From NCBI RefSeq assembly GCF_032118995.1, contig NC_092651.1:15811349-15875348 (forward strand): a stretch of DNA of 64,000 nucleotides, given 5' to 3'. How positions within the stretch are numbered: the stretch's first letter is position 1; each line of letters opens with the position of its first letter. The position numbers and the translations under genes are program-made. The notes below the pieces were generated by a model. The model had not been told where the DNA came from, did not search any database, and saw only the letters and a program-made list of their open reading frames with translations. This DNA is from Asterias amurensis. Lineage: Eukaryota; Echinodermata; Asteroidea; Forcipulatida; Asteriidae. Shown here piece by piece: positions 1 to 29,986 of the stretch.

Positions 1-80
1 TTATCCTCATTTTTAAGACACAGGACCATATTTGTAAAACAGCCGTGTGCTGGTACTTGTATTCTGATCTATAAAGACCT

Positions 81-465
81 TTAAAGGCAGTGGACACTAT
101 TGGTAATTACTCAGAATATTTGTTAGCATAAAACCTTACTTGGTGACGAGTAATAGGGAGAGGTTGATAGTATATAAACATTGTGAGAAACGGCTCCCTC
201 TGAAGTAACGTAGTTTTCGAGAAAGAAGTAATTTTCCACGAATTTGATTTCGAGACCTCAGATTTAGAATTTGAGGCCTCGAAATCAAGCATCAGAAAGC
301 ACACAACTTCGTGTGACAAGGGTGTTTTTTTTCATTATTATCTCGCTACTTCGACGACCAATTAAGCTCAAATTTCCACAGGTTTGTTATTTTATGCATA
401 TGTTGAGATACACCAAGTGAGAAGACTGGTCTTTGACAATTACCAAAAGTGTACAGTGTCTTTAA
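81..465. mobile_element. TTAA-flanked MITE, family A
   Basis: Ends with TTAA plus AGGCAGTGGACACTATTGGT and its inverse complement, ~385 bp, with a central short inverted repeat around GAGACCTCA/TGAGGTCTC. It lies in the intron after exon 13 of the mesh-like gene. Termini and TTAA site resemble the Kolobok/T2 type of MITE (inference). Confidence 0.85.
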
Positions 466-574
466 ATAAACAAATAAAGAAATACACTTTTTGCTTGACA
501 GCTTTATAAAGTTGGCCCCTTGTCTTCACAGACGTGTTAGATGGTAAACATCGGAATTGCTTGTATATACATAC

Positions 575-18406
<17,832 letters not shown>

Positions 18407-18767
18407 CTCATCCAAACACCTGCCCGCTAGTTCCCAGTTCTCACGTTCAACAATTATCCTCTCCTCTCAAAACAAAAATGTCTGGAGAAACGAACACATG
18501 AATTCCTTAAATGGTCCTGTTTCTTATGAAGTGAATGTTATGGCATCCCTTGAGAAATATTGCTAAATTGTGTCTTACAATTGTACATGGTACAACAGAG
18601 CACGGTAACTTAGTTTGGTCTCGGTACGGCGCAGCTTGTGAATGCTGCTGAGTGAGTGTGAGAAAGTGTTTTGGACGTACGAATGTTTAGTATTCCCAGG
18701 TCAAATTGATTTGTTATGCATAACTGCACAACAAAGACATGTGCAACAATAGCTCCCACACCGCCAT

Positions 18768-18918
18768 AGACCTTATCGCAAATACCAATGCGCAAGCGCA
18801 GACTGTTGAATGAGGTGCATTGTGGGATATATATGAATCAAATTTGTAATCAGCTAGACCACAATGCACCTAATTCCAAGCTTTACGCGCGCGCCCCAGT
18901 ATTTGCGAAAAGGTCCAT
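18768..18918. repeat. Small inverted-repeat element upstream of the mesh-like gene
   Basis: Ends GACCTTATCGCAAATAC and the inverse of GTATTTGCGAAAAGGTC; an inner pair AGGTGCATTGTGG / CCACAATGCACCT. About 360 bp upstream of the start codon. Confidence 0.6.
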
Positions 18919-19610
18919 TCTCTGGCTCATCCATCCCATCTCGCCCTTTACCGTCCACGGAGCACGGGTCCACGGCATGTGAGAGAAAGTGAGCACACAA
19001 AAGGGATTGCGGGAACCAGTTTTTCTACGACTATTGCGGTAGTAAAAACCACTTGTCTACTTTAACCAGTTTTAAAGGGGTAAAAATAGACGAGACATAC
19101 AACCACAGAAGTCATACAAAGGTATGTTATGGCTGATTTATTCTGGAACTCGACCAATGTCATTAATTTCGGTTTGACTGTATAACTGAAAAATCATTCA
19201 TGTGGAATTCGTGGTTTATGACTAAACAGAGTGTGAGGAATTATGACTTAAATTTTAAAATTAAAATAAAATAATACTTTAAAAGATCCTTACTATTAAG
19301 TGAAACTTTTGAGGATTGCACGGATACTTTATGTACCGGTATTGATTAAGTTGTTGAAATATTGTGAAAAAACTTGTTCCCCCCCCCTCCAAAAAAACCC
19401 CCCAAAACCACCAACAACAACCAGCCAGTATGGAAGTGAAGCCCTAATAGAAGCATAGGGAACCCAGATAAGACAATGAAAGGTGGAATTTGATTTTCAT
19501 GGGTGTCCCACCACAAGCTCTTATCAAGGCAGGAAATCTACTCAAATGTAGGAAATGTACATTAGAAGTCTTACCTAATTACTCTTGTGAAACAAGAAAC
19601 ATACCCTTGT

Positions 19611-19634
19611 AAAAAAAAAAAAAAAAAAAAAAAA
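19611..19634. repeat. Poly-A run of 24
   Basis: Uninterrupted A run between the mesh-like gene and the first receptor gene; no clear retroposed copy precedes it. Confidence 0.9.
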
Positions 19635-20304
19635 CACTTCTTAATACCACGGTGTGCCCTTTTTTTAACTGGCAAAGTGTTTAAGTTTATTTCACTCCGC
19701 TGTAAAATCTAAAACGGTTTCCTATATATACAAAACGTTAGTATTTGACAGCAGAAACACACACCTCGACACCAATGATAGAACATCTATCTACAAATGT
19801 GCAAAGTGCACTACAAATTTAGTGACACGCCTGTGCGACAGCTAATTTAGGTTTTTTTGTTTTTACCATACAGAGCCATACAGAAGCGTTATTATTATTT
19901 CTACAACCTATTAAAGTTTGGTTAACTACTTTGAAGTTTACCGACGGGAGCATTTTAATGGCACTTTAATTGTTTAGCATGTACATCACAAAATGAAACA
20001 AAGCGCGAAGAGTTAATTTCACGATGGCTTAAAAAACACTTATTTTTAAAATGTCAGAAACTATCAGCTATCTGACGTTTGTATATTAGACCTAATTGTT
20101 TCGATCAAATTTAAATTTGTTAGAATAATTTGTTATACAAATTGATATCATAAAGAAAATTAAAATACAGAAACAGATTGCGAGCGACTAAATATTTTTT
20201 ACATATACACGTAATTGTTAACTTCTAAAATATACACAAACAATGCAAAATTATATATACGGAACAACATTGTAACAAATTGTATTCAACGGGAGACTTT
20301 TTTT

Positions 20305-20402
20305 GTTACACACCACATGGGACCAACGGCTTTACGTCCCATCCGAAGGACGAAGCAATGGTTATAGGTGTCTTGCTTAAGGACACATAATGTATTCCCC
20401 AG
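20305..20402 (-). mobile_element. SINE fragment directly behind the first receptor's stop codon
   Basis: Matches the body of the SINE at 35290-35515 in reverse and begins at the base after the TGA (20405-20403), so it forms the start of the 3' UTR. Confidence 0.55.
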
Positions 20403-23400
20403 TCAAACCCATAATTCACCACTCTGACTAGCCTGTGTCTGTGTCTCTTGTCCGTGCTCTATTGTCCGATCATAAATTTGTTCAACTAGCTTTACCAGAG
20501 ATGTAATACACTGGCCGCTGTCGTAAACTTTCTTCAAGAAATCGGCTACAGTCGGATGTGTTCTGTCTGTATTGGCAATGTGGTTGATGACGTCAGTGAC
20601 GGATTCGAATCCTCTTTGCGTGTACATGTCAATTTCGTACATGTTGGCTATGGTATTGTAGTTAGGCTCGGAAGTGGAGTGATGTTTTGCTACAACGCCT
20701 TTTGCTTGTAAGTATCGCTCAAGGATGTTCAAGTCTGCCTGCTTCATGTCGCCCAGAGATGTATCTGTTTATGAATGCATACACTAAAAGTTAGTAAATA
20801 CACTTCAAAAACTGGGGTGTTAAGTTTATTCTCTTTGTACCATATTATGTGCACGCCGACACGATGTTAATTTCACCAACATAGTAATTGGGATATATAT
20901 AACACCTTGTTGGTGTTGTCACATAGATACCTGGGGGAACCAAATTAACACTCCAGTTGTTACAGTGTGCCTGTGATTTACAGTGCTATCGTTGTATATG
21001 GGTAAAACCAAGATGAATATAATAAAAGTTAGAATAATCAAAATGACGCCACTGAAACTTTCTGAAACGTTCCCCTGAACCAACATCAGTGTGTACCGGT
21101 ACTCAACAATATAGCATAAATTGGCAGGGTTAATCAATATTCACGTTTAGTGGACGAATAGTCTCCTTGTACTCTAAACTTTAAAGGCAGTGGACACTAT
21201 TGGTAATTACTAAAATAATTATTAGCATAAAACCTTACTTGGTAACGAGTAATGGGGAGCTGGTGAGAAACATTTTGAGAAACGGCTCCCTCTGAAGTAA
21301 CGTAGTTTTCGAGAAAGAAGTAATTTTCCACGAATTTGATTTCGAGACCTCGGAATTAGAATTTGAGGTCTCGAAATCAAGCATCCGAGAGCACACAACT
21401 TCAGGTGACACGGGTGTTTTTCTTGCATTATTATCTCGCAACTTCCACAACCAATTGAGCTCAAACTGTCACCAGGTTTGTTGTTTTATGCATTATGTTG
21501 AGATACACCAAGCGAGAAGACTGGTCTTTGACAATCACCAATAGTGTCCAGTGTCTTTAAAGGAGCAGTAAATTCACCCACGTCCCAATTTCACATCTTC
21601 TCGATATACCAAACATACCTTTGGTCTTCTCAATAGCTTTCTGCAGCTTTTCTTCAAATTCCCACGATCGATTTTCATGACCGGACACCTTCAATATCGA
21701 ACGAACAGGAAGAGATATAATAAGGCATTTATTTCATTCTAACATCCTCAATGACAGTGAATGTACTTTATATAGGACAATTTTAAGCAGTAGTTTGCAA
21801 TAGAACAAGTATAACATGGTTACAGTTAGTAAGCTTATATTTCATTTTACTTAAAGGGCTCACTTGACTGTAAACAGAAACACTTTATATGTCAACATGA
21901 AGGAAACCAGGTGAAACACTGGACAATACTTTAAAGCAACATCATATCTCTAAACGTAAACGAGTGAAAAACACCACTCTTTACATTTCGAGTTGTCCCT
22001 CAAATGGCTCTTTAAGAAGAGTGGTGGTTATGTCACTTTTTAGAGAGATTTCACTCAAGAACAGAGTGAAAAATAACTTTAAAATGCAAACTTCAATCTA
22101 AAAGATTGGAAGACCACTCGAAAAAGAGTTGTCCCTCATATGGCTCTTTTAAAGAGACATGACAATACGATATTGAGTGAGACTGTATATTGTAATGGTT
22201 TGCTTTTAAAACCAATGATATAATAAGTTAACATTTCGCAACTAAACTTACATCACTATTCCGGAAAGGTGAGGTTTGAGTGCCAGTAGAGGAAGTAGGA
22301 GACCCGGGATTAAAATCGTCACACTGTGATTCCAAGACCGAACAAGGTACAGCATTCAGCATCTGCACCTCTTCCCTGTGAATAATGTTGGCTTCGGCAT
22401 GAGTCCTTATTTCTACACCATTTTGATCTTAAAGCAAAAAAGGGCAGCATTATTTTCAAAACTGAATGTGACAAGAAAAACAACATTTTTAATAAGGATG
22501 GACTATCCTTAAACATTATTGAATTTAATTGAACTTTTGGTTTGCGGTAAACATGGTAGACATGTGTGTCTACTCGCCAGGTATTGTTAGTTCTAACAAT
22601 TTTTTTAAGTCAACTTTGTATTACCTCCTACGACAAACTGTTGTTCTTCTGGGTTGTCTGGATTTGAATGTTGATTTCTTTCATCTCGATGGTTCGAAGA
22701 GAGAGCCGTCCTTTTTACGAATCCCCAGATTTCTTTTTTGAAGTAAAGTACAGCCCATACAATCAGTAAGACCAGGGGGGTGGCCACATATAAAGCAATG
22801 GCACCAGGTCCATGAGGGAATTCAGACCCATTCTCGTCAATGGGCTTATCGTCAGGTTTGACGACATCCTCAGGCTCATCGTCAGGTTTGTTGACACCCT
22901 CACAGCTTCTACATTGACCCTCGACAAAACTGTTAAAAATAACAGATACGGATGATTCAGTTCAATTCAACAATTCAATTGCCAATTTAATCTCTGTAAA
23001 GTTGCGTCTGTTTAAATTATTTTATTGTGCTATTTTATGTAATTTAATGTCTTTATCCATCCTGTTCAATTTAAGCGCTGGTGGATATGGCTGGGGAAAA
23101 AGGTGATACCGGAATTTTATGAATTGGTGGAACAGCCAAGCAAGTACAGCTTGGGTAGGGAGTGCCCTAGTCTTGAAGTCAAGACGGTAATTGTTAAGCG
23201 CGGTGTGTAGTTACAGCGCGGCGTAGCTACGGGGACGATGCACACACCCTCGATCCCAGTATGTGTGTGTGAGGAGCTGCCTCGCGCTACCTACGACTGT
23301 TGCATGTGTAACATCGCACTGTGACTGTTGCATGAAAGGCACACAAAATAGGCAGCGCCTAACGACTTGTCATCAAGTCTAGGAGTGCCCATACAAAAAC

Positions 23401-25484
23401 AATCAAAGTAGAGTGAATACATACGAGCAGACACAGCACAAAGCACAATATTCATATAATATTGATATGAAACAAGATATTCCTTCTTATCTCTCGAAGA
23501 ACACCCCTTTTTAATAGTCATTGTGGTTAGTTATTGCACATGTACATAGGTATAGACAGGACATAAAAGCAAAACAAAAAACCCAATGATTTGGGATTAA
23601 AACGTACAGGCATATGTTGTTGTTGTTGTTGCTGTTGTTGTTGTTGTTGTTGTTGTTTTTAACTGCATTGACACCTTGACCAAAAGTAGCCCTCCATGGT
23701 TTCCTTCGTGAACATTCTTTTACAAAAATGTGAATCTTCTTAAATTGTTTCCTTTATTTTTTACTATGTGCCACACGATTATACTCCAAAAGGTCCAGGG
23801 GTGGATTTCACAAAGAGTTAAGACTAGTGTTATCTTGAGTTAGGACGAGTTACTCGTCCTAACTTAGGACTAAACATGCGTGTTTTGTTTTGTTTTTTTT
23901 ATACCATGACTAATCCTAAGATAGGACTAGTACTAACTCTTTGTGAAATCGAACCGAACTAAATAAAATTTTAATATCTCCTCGATAACTCTTGTGAAAT
24001 CGACCCCAAGGGTGCCCGTTTGCCGTGTTCCTTCTGGAAATCTAGAACAGTGGTGTGTTTTTGACTCGCTGGTTCTGGATTTTTCCCGAAGTTTTTCAGT
24101 ATATTAAGTGACCTTTTTCTGGCTGTAAAAGTTCACAAACATAGTAATAGAGATTGTGATCTGGTGCAGCTCTTTATACATTGATTTCTCACCCACACTT
24201 GCACGGTACACATTTACGGTTAGACGTGGAATCACAAGGCGCAGCTTCCATCATGTTGGTCGGGCAGGATGTGCACGGTTGACACAGCGCCACAGAGTCG
24301 CTGTCAGAGAAATACCCCGTTGGACATTGTTGGCAAACTGCATTGGCACCTTTACCATTTCCACACACCTATCAGAGAATGATTTCAAATGATTTCTTTC
24401 TAGAGGATCGGTAGTCAAAACTTTTTTCAAAACCTGTAGCCCCCCCTCTCTTTTATGTAATATAAGCTCCTTCCAGGAATTATATACAAGGCAAACAGAA
24501 AACTGTTACGCCTTGCATAGGCCCACACCTACCTCAGATAGACCATAACCAAGTTTGCATGAAGGACAAAACTTGCATGTTGTACCATCAAAAAACTGAG
24601 GGATCTTCCCAGGACACGTTGGGTCAATAGGAGCTCCGTCAGCTACCTAATAGTGGAAAACAAAACCACGAAATATCTTTGAAAACAGTTTTTAGTTTTT
24701 TTCTAAAAAGCGGCTAAATCGAAACTATCGATGTTGAACAATATTGCACTATAGTATAAGGAAACATCATGGTGTGTTTTATCATGGAGGGAAACTAATT
24801 TTATTCCTCCATGGTTTTATCAAAAAATGTTAATAAGCAAAAACGATGGCTGTTATTCGTAAATCGAAACTATCGGTGTTGAACAATATTGCACTATTAT
24901 TGCGCTGGAAATCTGCTTTGGATTTCACACAGGTTGTTATTCGTACAACCTATAACCAAAATGCCTGATCGTAATTGAAGGGCACCCCTTTTCGTTTCTC
25001 CGATTTTGTCAAAAATAAACAACACACAATGTTGGAAACACAAAATGGTTTTTATGTATAGGCAGCCTTTCCTTTTCAGTATTTTCACCAGTTCATTGCT
25101 CACAGTCAAACACTTCAGAAAGAATGTCTGCCTATTCTATGAGCAGATTCTATCCATTGCAATGGCTGCTATTGCTGATGAAACCGAGAATCCAGCACAA
25201 CACGCGTGTACTTTCCGTTGTTTGCCATCAAAGATGGCGGTCAGTGACGTCATGCTCAATTCAACAAGGCCATCACTAAGACACTTTGTGCATTATCCTA
25301 TTATATGCGATAACAAGAATGAACTAATAATACCACAGTCAGATACGGAGCAACACACAAACAAAAAGGGGAAAAACAAAATTTTCTTAGTTTATTTAAC
25401 TCATTAAATTAAAAAAAAATTATGAGGACTTACCGTGTTAACGTAGAGAAAGACAACAAACTGCAAGATAGTTCCCATCAGCAT
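20403..25484 (-). CDS. TNF-receptor-like transmembrane protein with one death domain
   Basis: Exons in coding order: 25484-25434, 24646-24533, 24368-24193, 22929-22625, 22427-22252, 21688-21619, 20764-20403; 1254 nt, 417 residues, phases consistent throughout. Signal peptide: MLMGTILQFVVFLYVNT. Residues ~25-123 are TNFR Cys-rich repeats (TCKFCPSCKLGYGLSEVCG, AVCQQCPTGYFSD, CQPCTSCP, CVPCKCG). An acidic Asp/Pro/Glu stalk leads to a TM helix at 157-177 (AIALYVATPLVLLIVWAVLY). The cytoplasmic part ends in a divergent death domain at about 305-395 (PTVADFLKKVYDSGQC near its end). The family (p75NTR/EDAR/TNFRSF types) binds TNF or neurotrophin ligands and recruits death-domain adaptors; the ligand here is unknown. 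Next-door gene at 29987-40636 is a paralogue with the same 176-nt Cys-rich exon. Confidence 0.85.
21181..21560. mobile_element. TTAA-flanked MITE, family A
   Basis: Full-length copy in the last intron of the first receptor gene, 60 bp from an exon end; TTAA at both borders. Confidence 0.85.
23616..23659. repeat. (TTG)n microsatellite
   Basis: About 14 TTG units with one GCT interruption, intron of the first receptor gene. Confidence 0.85.
23802..23955. repeat. Foldback repeat, family C
   Basis: Complete copy in an intron of the first receptor gene. Confidence 0.75.
24716..24900. repeat. ~38-bp direct duplication flanking micro-palindrome copy 2
   Basis: AAATCGAAACTATCG[A/G]TGTTG.. occurs at about 24716 and 24861 and continues to AATATTGCACTAT in both. 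Confidence 0.65.
24776..24820. mobile_element. Micro-palindrome with CATGGAGG ends (copy 2)
   Basis: 24783-24813 begins CATGGAGG and ends CCTCCATG (31 bp) between two identical GTTTTAT direct repeats. In intron 1 of the first receptor gene. Confidence 0.7.
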
Positions 25485-26215
25485 GGTACCAATTAGGGGT
25501 GGGTGGGGCAATAGCAAAGAGATGTCTTGCACACCTGGCAAATTTCGGATAATCGTGGTAAACTTTATGGTACACCGGGTGACTCGGTGGGCCACAAGTC
25601 AAAAACAAAAACCCACAACGGGGAGCACAGTGCAAATCTGTGACTATACAACAAGCCTATAACAGGTCTTTGGCTACAATATAAAACATGAAGTTTGGAA
25701 GTGTTCGTTCCGGGTAAATCAATGAACGGGTTCCTCATTGGCACACCGCGAGGGGGGTGACTGCGCATCCAACTTCTGTCTATCCTACTCCTGGCTGAAT
25801 GAGCCAAGGTCACACAGAAAATTATTGTTTCGTAATAATAGTTGCGATTGGGGTTTTCCCCATTATAGCCCTTTCCTCGTAAAATGGATCACTTTTTCTT
25901 GCAGTGGACAATACGGTCACGCATCACTACCCAACTCTCTGACACAAGGCTCATGAGGCCACCCTGGGTAAATTCAGATTTGTTTAGAAATTTTATATTT
26001 ATTGGCAGAACCAAAACTTGACATTAATTTAGCACCCCTGGTCACGTGGTGTTGACGATCGCACCACCATACCCAAATCGATCGAACCATGGTTCCAGAA
26101 ATAAGTGAAAAATCACAATAAACTGCGTAAGTATTATAACCCAAATGAAACTATATGCGTAGGTCAGTTCTACCCAGTTGTGACCTCTGAGTATATAGGC
26201 TACCTTGTTACACGT

Positions 26216-26485
26216 TTAATTGGACACTGCTGGTAATTGTCAAATACTAATATATTCTTTTGTGTGCTTTCAGATGCTTGGTTTCGAGACCTCAAATTCT
26301 AAATCTGAGGTATCGAACTCAAACTCGTGGAAAATTACGTCTTTCTCGAAAACTACGTCAACTCAGAGGGAGCTGTTTCTCACAATGTTTTACACTATCA
26401 ACCTCTCCCTATTACTCGTAATCAAGAAAGGTTTTATGATAATAATTATTTTGAAGTAGTTAACAATAGTGTCCACTGCCTTTAA
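26216..26485. mobile_element. TTAA-flanked MITE, family A, internally shortened
   Basis: Both ends are present but roughly 110 bp of the left half is missing. Intergenic, between the two receptor genes. Confidence 0.75.
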
Positions 26486-27130
26486 GAAACCCTATTATTG
26501 ATTGGTACTGTGACTCATATACTCCAATTACTCTACTCAATTTCCCTTTTTCTTTTGTTTGTTTCTACACACTTGCCTATTGTGGAACAACCTCCCAGTA
26601 CGCATCAGAAATTGCAACTCTTTGCTATTGCTCAAACAAACACTGATGAAACTTATTTGTATCAGATGTAATATATAGTTTAGTTCTATTGGTTTTGCTC
26701 TTTTTAGTACTTTGATCTCGATGAAAAGGCGCATGCTCTGAGGTATGTATTTAGATGTAATATCTGGGGTACATGGGTACTTCGGGTGTAAATGAGTGTC
26801 ACAAAGCTACCTTCTTTGTTGGGCACTTGGTGCAAGATAGAAAAATGGTTTAATATCAGCTCAAAATACAAAAATATACATTACAATCAGAATATTAGTC
26901 AGACTTGATTTGATTTGTACAACTTATAGAAATTCATCTTTGCATAAAGTGTATGTATAATTCCAACGTGCAATTCACAGAGTGCATAATCCCTTATGAA
27001 ATGTCGCGATGGCAGAAAACAATTATATTTTGTAAGAACAGTATTATGCAAGAACACATAATTTAATAGACGTTAAAATATACATTCAAAATGAAATGTT
27101 AAAGTTGGTTCGTAATGGGACACACCTTTG

Positions 27131-27484
27131 GTTGTCAAAGACCAGTCTTCTCATTTTTTTAAATTTTTTATCTCAACATTATGCACACAAATAACAAACC
27201 TGTGAAAGTTTGCACTCTTGGTCGTCGAAGTTGCGAGTGGAAGAAAAAACACCCTTGTCACACGAAGTTGTGTGCTTTCAGACGCTTGATTTCGAGACCT
27301 CACGCGTGAGGTTGAGGTCTCGAAATCAATTCAAATATTTTACTGAGAAATTACTTCTTTCTCAAAAAATACCTTACTTCAGAGGGAGCCGTTTCTATCA
27401 ACAGCTCTCCATTGCTCGTTACCAAGTAAGTTTTTATGCTAACAATTATTTTGAGTAATTACCAATAGTGTCCAGTGCCTTTAA
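27131..27484. mobile_element. TTAA-flanked MITE, family A, left end lost
   Basis: Begins inside the left terminal region and runs to a normal right end with TTAA. Confidence 0.75.
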
Positions 27485-27564
27485 GTGTAAGAGAATGATT
27501 GACTTCCAGTATGTATGAACTTTTAATGGATATCAAAATCAAATAAAGTTTAAGCATGATGAAA

Positions 27565-27910
27565 TTAAAGGGGACCCGTTGCCTTGGTTCGGGCGAGTTG
27601 TTCTATGAAAAGCGTTTAGATACCGTTTGTTATAAAATGCATATGGTTTAAAAGGTGTTCAAAAATGATGATTAACACAAAAATGCCCAGAAATTGCCTC
27701 GTCGTGAGCTAACACGGCAAGCCATTGCACAATGGCCCACGGTGTTTTATAGTTCGCAAAATAAAAGGAAAAAAAACGCAATTTCGAGTCATGTTTGCGT
27801 GGATAATTACACTCTACTTTTAAAACATCTTTCCAACCTTATGCATTTTACAGTTTTCAAACACTTTTCACAGACCAACTCGACCGATCCAAGGCAACGA
27901 GTCCCTTTAA
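27565..27910. mobile_element. TTAA-flanked palindromic MITE, family B
   Basis: Diverged copy with TTAA borders and the CCTTGG/CCAAGG termini, intergenic between the two receptor genes. Confidence 0.8.
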
Positions 27911-28065
27911 TTTTGTTGAAATTAACTGTGACTTGTACATTTCTAATTCAATCACTTTCAAACCATCAGCACTGTGTTTATCTAATACTCATTGACCCAA
28001 CTCACACGGGCAAGCCACCCGAGCACCAAACCAAGTACAACAGGGCAAAGCAAACAATACCCTAC

Positions 28066-28230
28066 TGCTCTAGAATTACAAAGGTCGTGGGTTCGAATCC
28101 CACCCATGTAATATACCTGTGATTTGTTTTCACAGAGCTCGGGAAAGTATTGAGTATACAGTGCTAACACACATCGGTGTACATGGATACAACCAAAATT
28201 AAAATACCCAACCGATTGATTGCAACATAA
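28066..28230 (+). mobile_element. SINE with GGGTTCGAATCCCACC box
   Basis: B box at 28089-28104, then TTTTCACAGAGCTCGGGAAA and CTAACACACATCGGTGTACA; a second copy is at 14110-14290. Confidence 0.55.
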
Positions 28231-28351
28231 TCCAGCTGCAAGAAGAGAAACTTTCAAAAGAAAATTATTTACAATGTTCTTTTGTTCCATTGAGCGATTC
28301 CCTCCTCAAACTAAAATTTTAAAAAGGCTGACCATTTTTATTACAACATTG

Positions 28352-28691
28352 TAAAAGACAGTGGACACTATTAGTAATTGTCAAAGACCAGTCTTCCCAC
28401 TTGTGGTGCATCTCAACATATGCATAAAATAACAAACCTGTGAAAATCTGAGCTCCATTGGAAGTTGCGAGATAATAATGGAAGAAAAAAACACCCTTGT
28501 CACCTGAATTTGCGTGCTTTCAGATGCTTGATTTCGAGAAAATTACTTCTTTCTCGTAAACTACGTTACTTCAGAGGGAGCCGTTTCTCACAATGTTTTA
28601 TAATATCAACCTTTCCCCATTACTCGTTACCAAGTAAGTTTTTGTGCTAATCATTATTTTGGGTAATTACCAATACCATTACTGCCTTTAA
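28352..28691. mobile_element. TTAA-flanked MITE, family A, shortened in the centre
   Basis: Both termini are recognisable; the central GAGACCTCA inverted repeat is missing, leaving about 340 bp. Confidence 0.75.
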
Positions 28692-29398
28692 ATTTCCTCA
28701 CAAATTGACATGATTAAAAGGGCGCTGTAAAACATTTAGGTAAAGCCTACAATGAAAGACTATAGTTAAAAGCATTAAAATCCTAAAGTATTGTAAAAAG
28801 CAAGCAAAAATTATATACCAACTCAGTACAAAGTATGTCACGTTTTATACAAAAAAGGAATTACTTTAAACATTTCAGAGCGTTATCCAGACTTAAATTA
28901 AGAACGGAGTCAAATAAAGTTTATAAAATAATTACACGATAGCATTTTCCAAAGAGCCGTTCTGAAAAGCCCACGCTTTTTTGACTCTTTTGTAAACATG
29001 TAGAAGTAATTCAAAGAGTCGCATCGAATTTAAGTTTGATTCGCTTGGGCGACCAGTTCACAAGTTGTGGCCCATTTAGGCGGTTTACATACAGAGCAGC
29101 CTAACGACGGCCCTCTCCCATGCTACCCCATTAGCAATACATTTATCAGCATCATAAACTTGTGTCTTATGAGCGAAGCGAAGGAGCATGAAACTAACTT
29201 TACACTTTAACTTTGTAATATGAATGAAAGTGAGCAACATGAACAATTAAAAAACTTTTGTCTTTAATAGCAAATTGGGAAAGCATGAGAGATGCCTTTT
29301 GCCATTTATTCAGATTTACATCTTTACATGTTATGTACCCACTTTGGGACATAATAGGTGCAGCTCATGTTCCTATTAAAACATGCATTATGTTTGGG

Positions 29399-29527
29399 TG
29401 GATTTTAACAAAGAGTTAAGACTAGTCTTATCTCGAGTTACTCGTCCTAAATTAGGACAAGCCTTAGGTTTTTAGTATCTCATAGTACTAGTCCCAAGAT
29501 AGGACTATCTTTGTGAAACTGAACCCA
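29399..29527. repeat. Foldback repeat, family C
   Basis: Slightly diverged complete copy, intergenic. Confidence 0.65.
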
Positions 29528-29986
29528 GCCTGTATACGTTTGGTTTTCGAAACCCTACACATTTTTCAATCATATATAAATGTAGATACATACAATTAAA
29601 TTAACCCATGAAAATTTGGTCGCGTTTTTGAATATGTCCAATCCCTGATCGGAATAAACACTTATTTTGTTGGATAAAAGGTCATATATTTTTCTGTAAC
29701 CATCTTCGAAGTGAAATGTTTCTCAAAATGCATTATACCACTCAAAGCTGCTGTACCTCATACCACAACAGTTTTGGTTGACTTTCATTTTCAGAGTCAT
29801 TAAAAAGTTTTACAGACCCTTTAAAGAGTGAAAGGTTTTTTAAGCAATGGTCACATAAGAAAACGTACAAAGTGAATACATTTTTAATGTACAAAGTGAA
29901 TACACTTTTAAAGGATGGAAATGGATTCAATCAAATTGTACCAGAACTGCTTTATAACACAATACTAAAAACCCATCAAGTATAAT

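Larger units (their letters stand above)
18407..20304. other. Intergenic, mesh-like gene upstream region
   Basis: Holds the inverted-repeat element at 18768-18918 and the poly-A run; 18950-19600 and 19640-20300 show nothing I can name. The transcription start of the mesh-like gene should lie here. Confidence 0.4.
25485..29986. other. Intergenic between the two receptor genes
   Basis: Mostly MITEs and SINEs (listed). 25485-26215, 26490-27130 and 28700-29395 contain no coding exon I can support. Confidence 0.45.

Noticed and set aside
25006-25407. 133-codon open frame on the plus strand
   Set aside because: In the first intron of the receptor gene, no domain, composition like repeat DNA; I could not support it as a gene.
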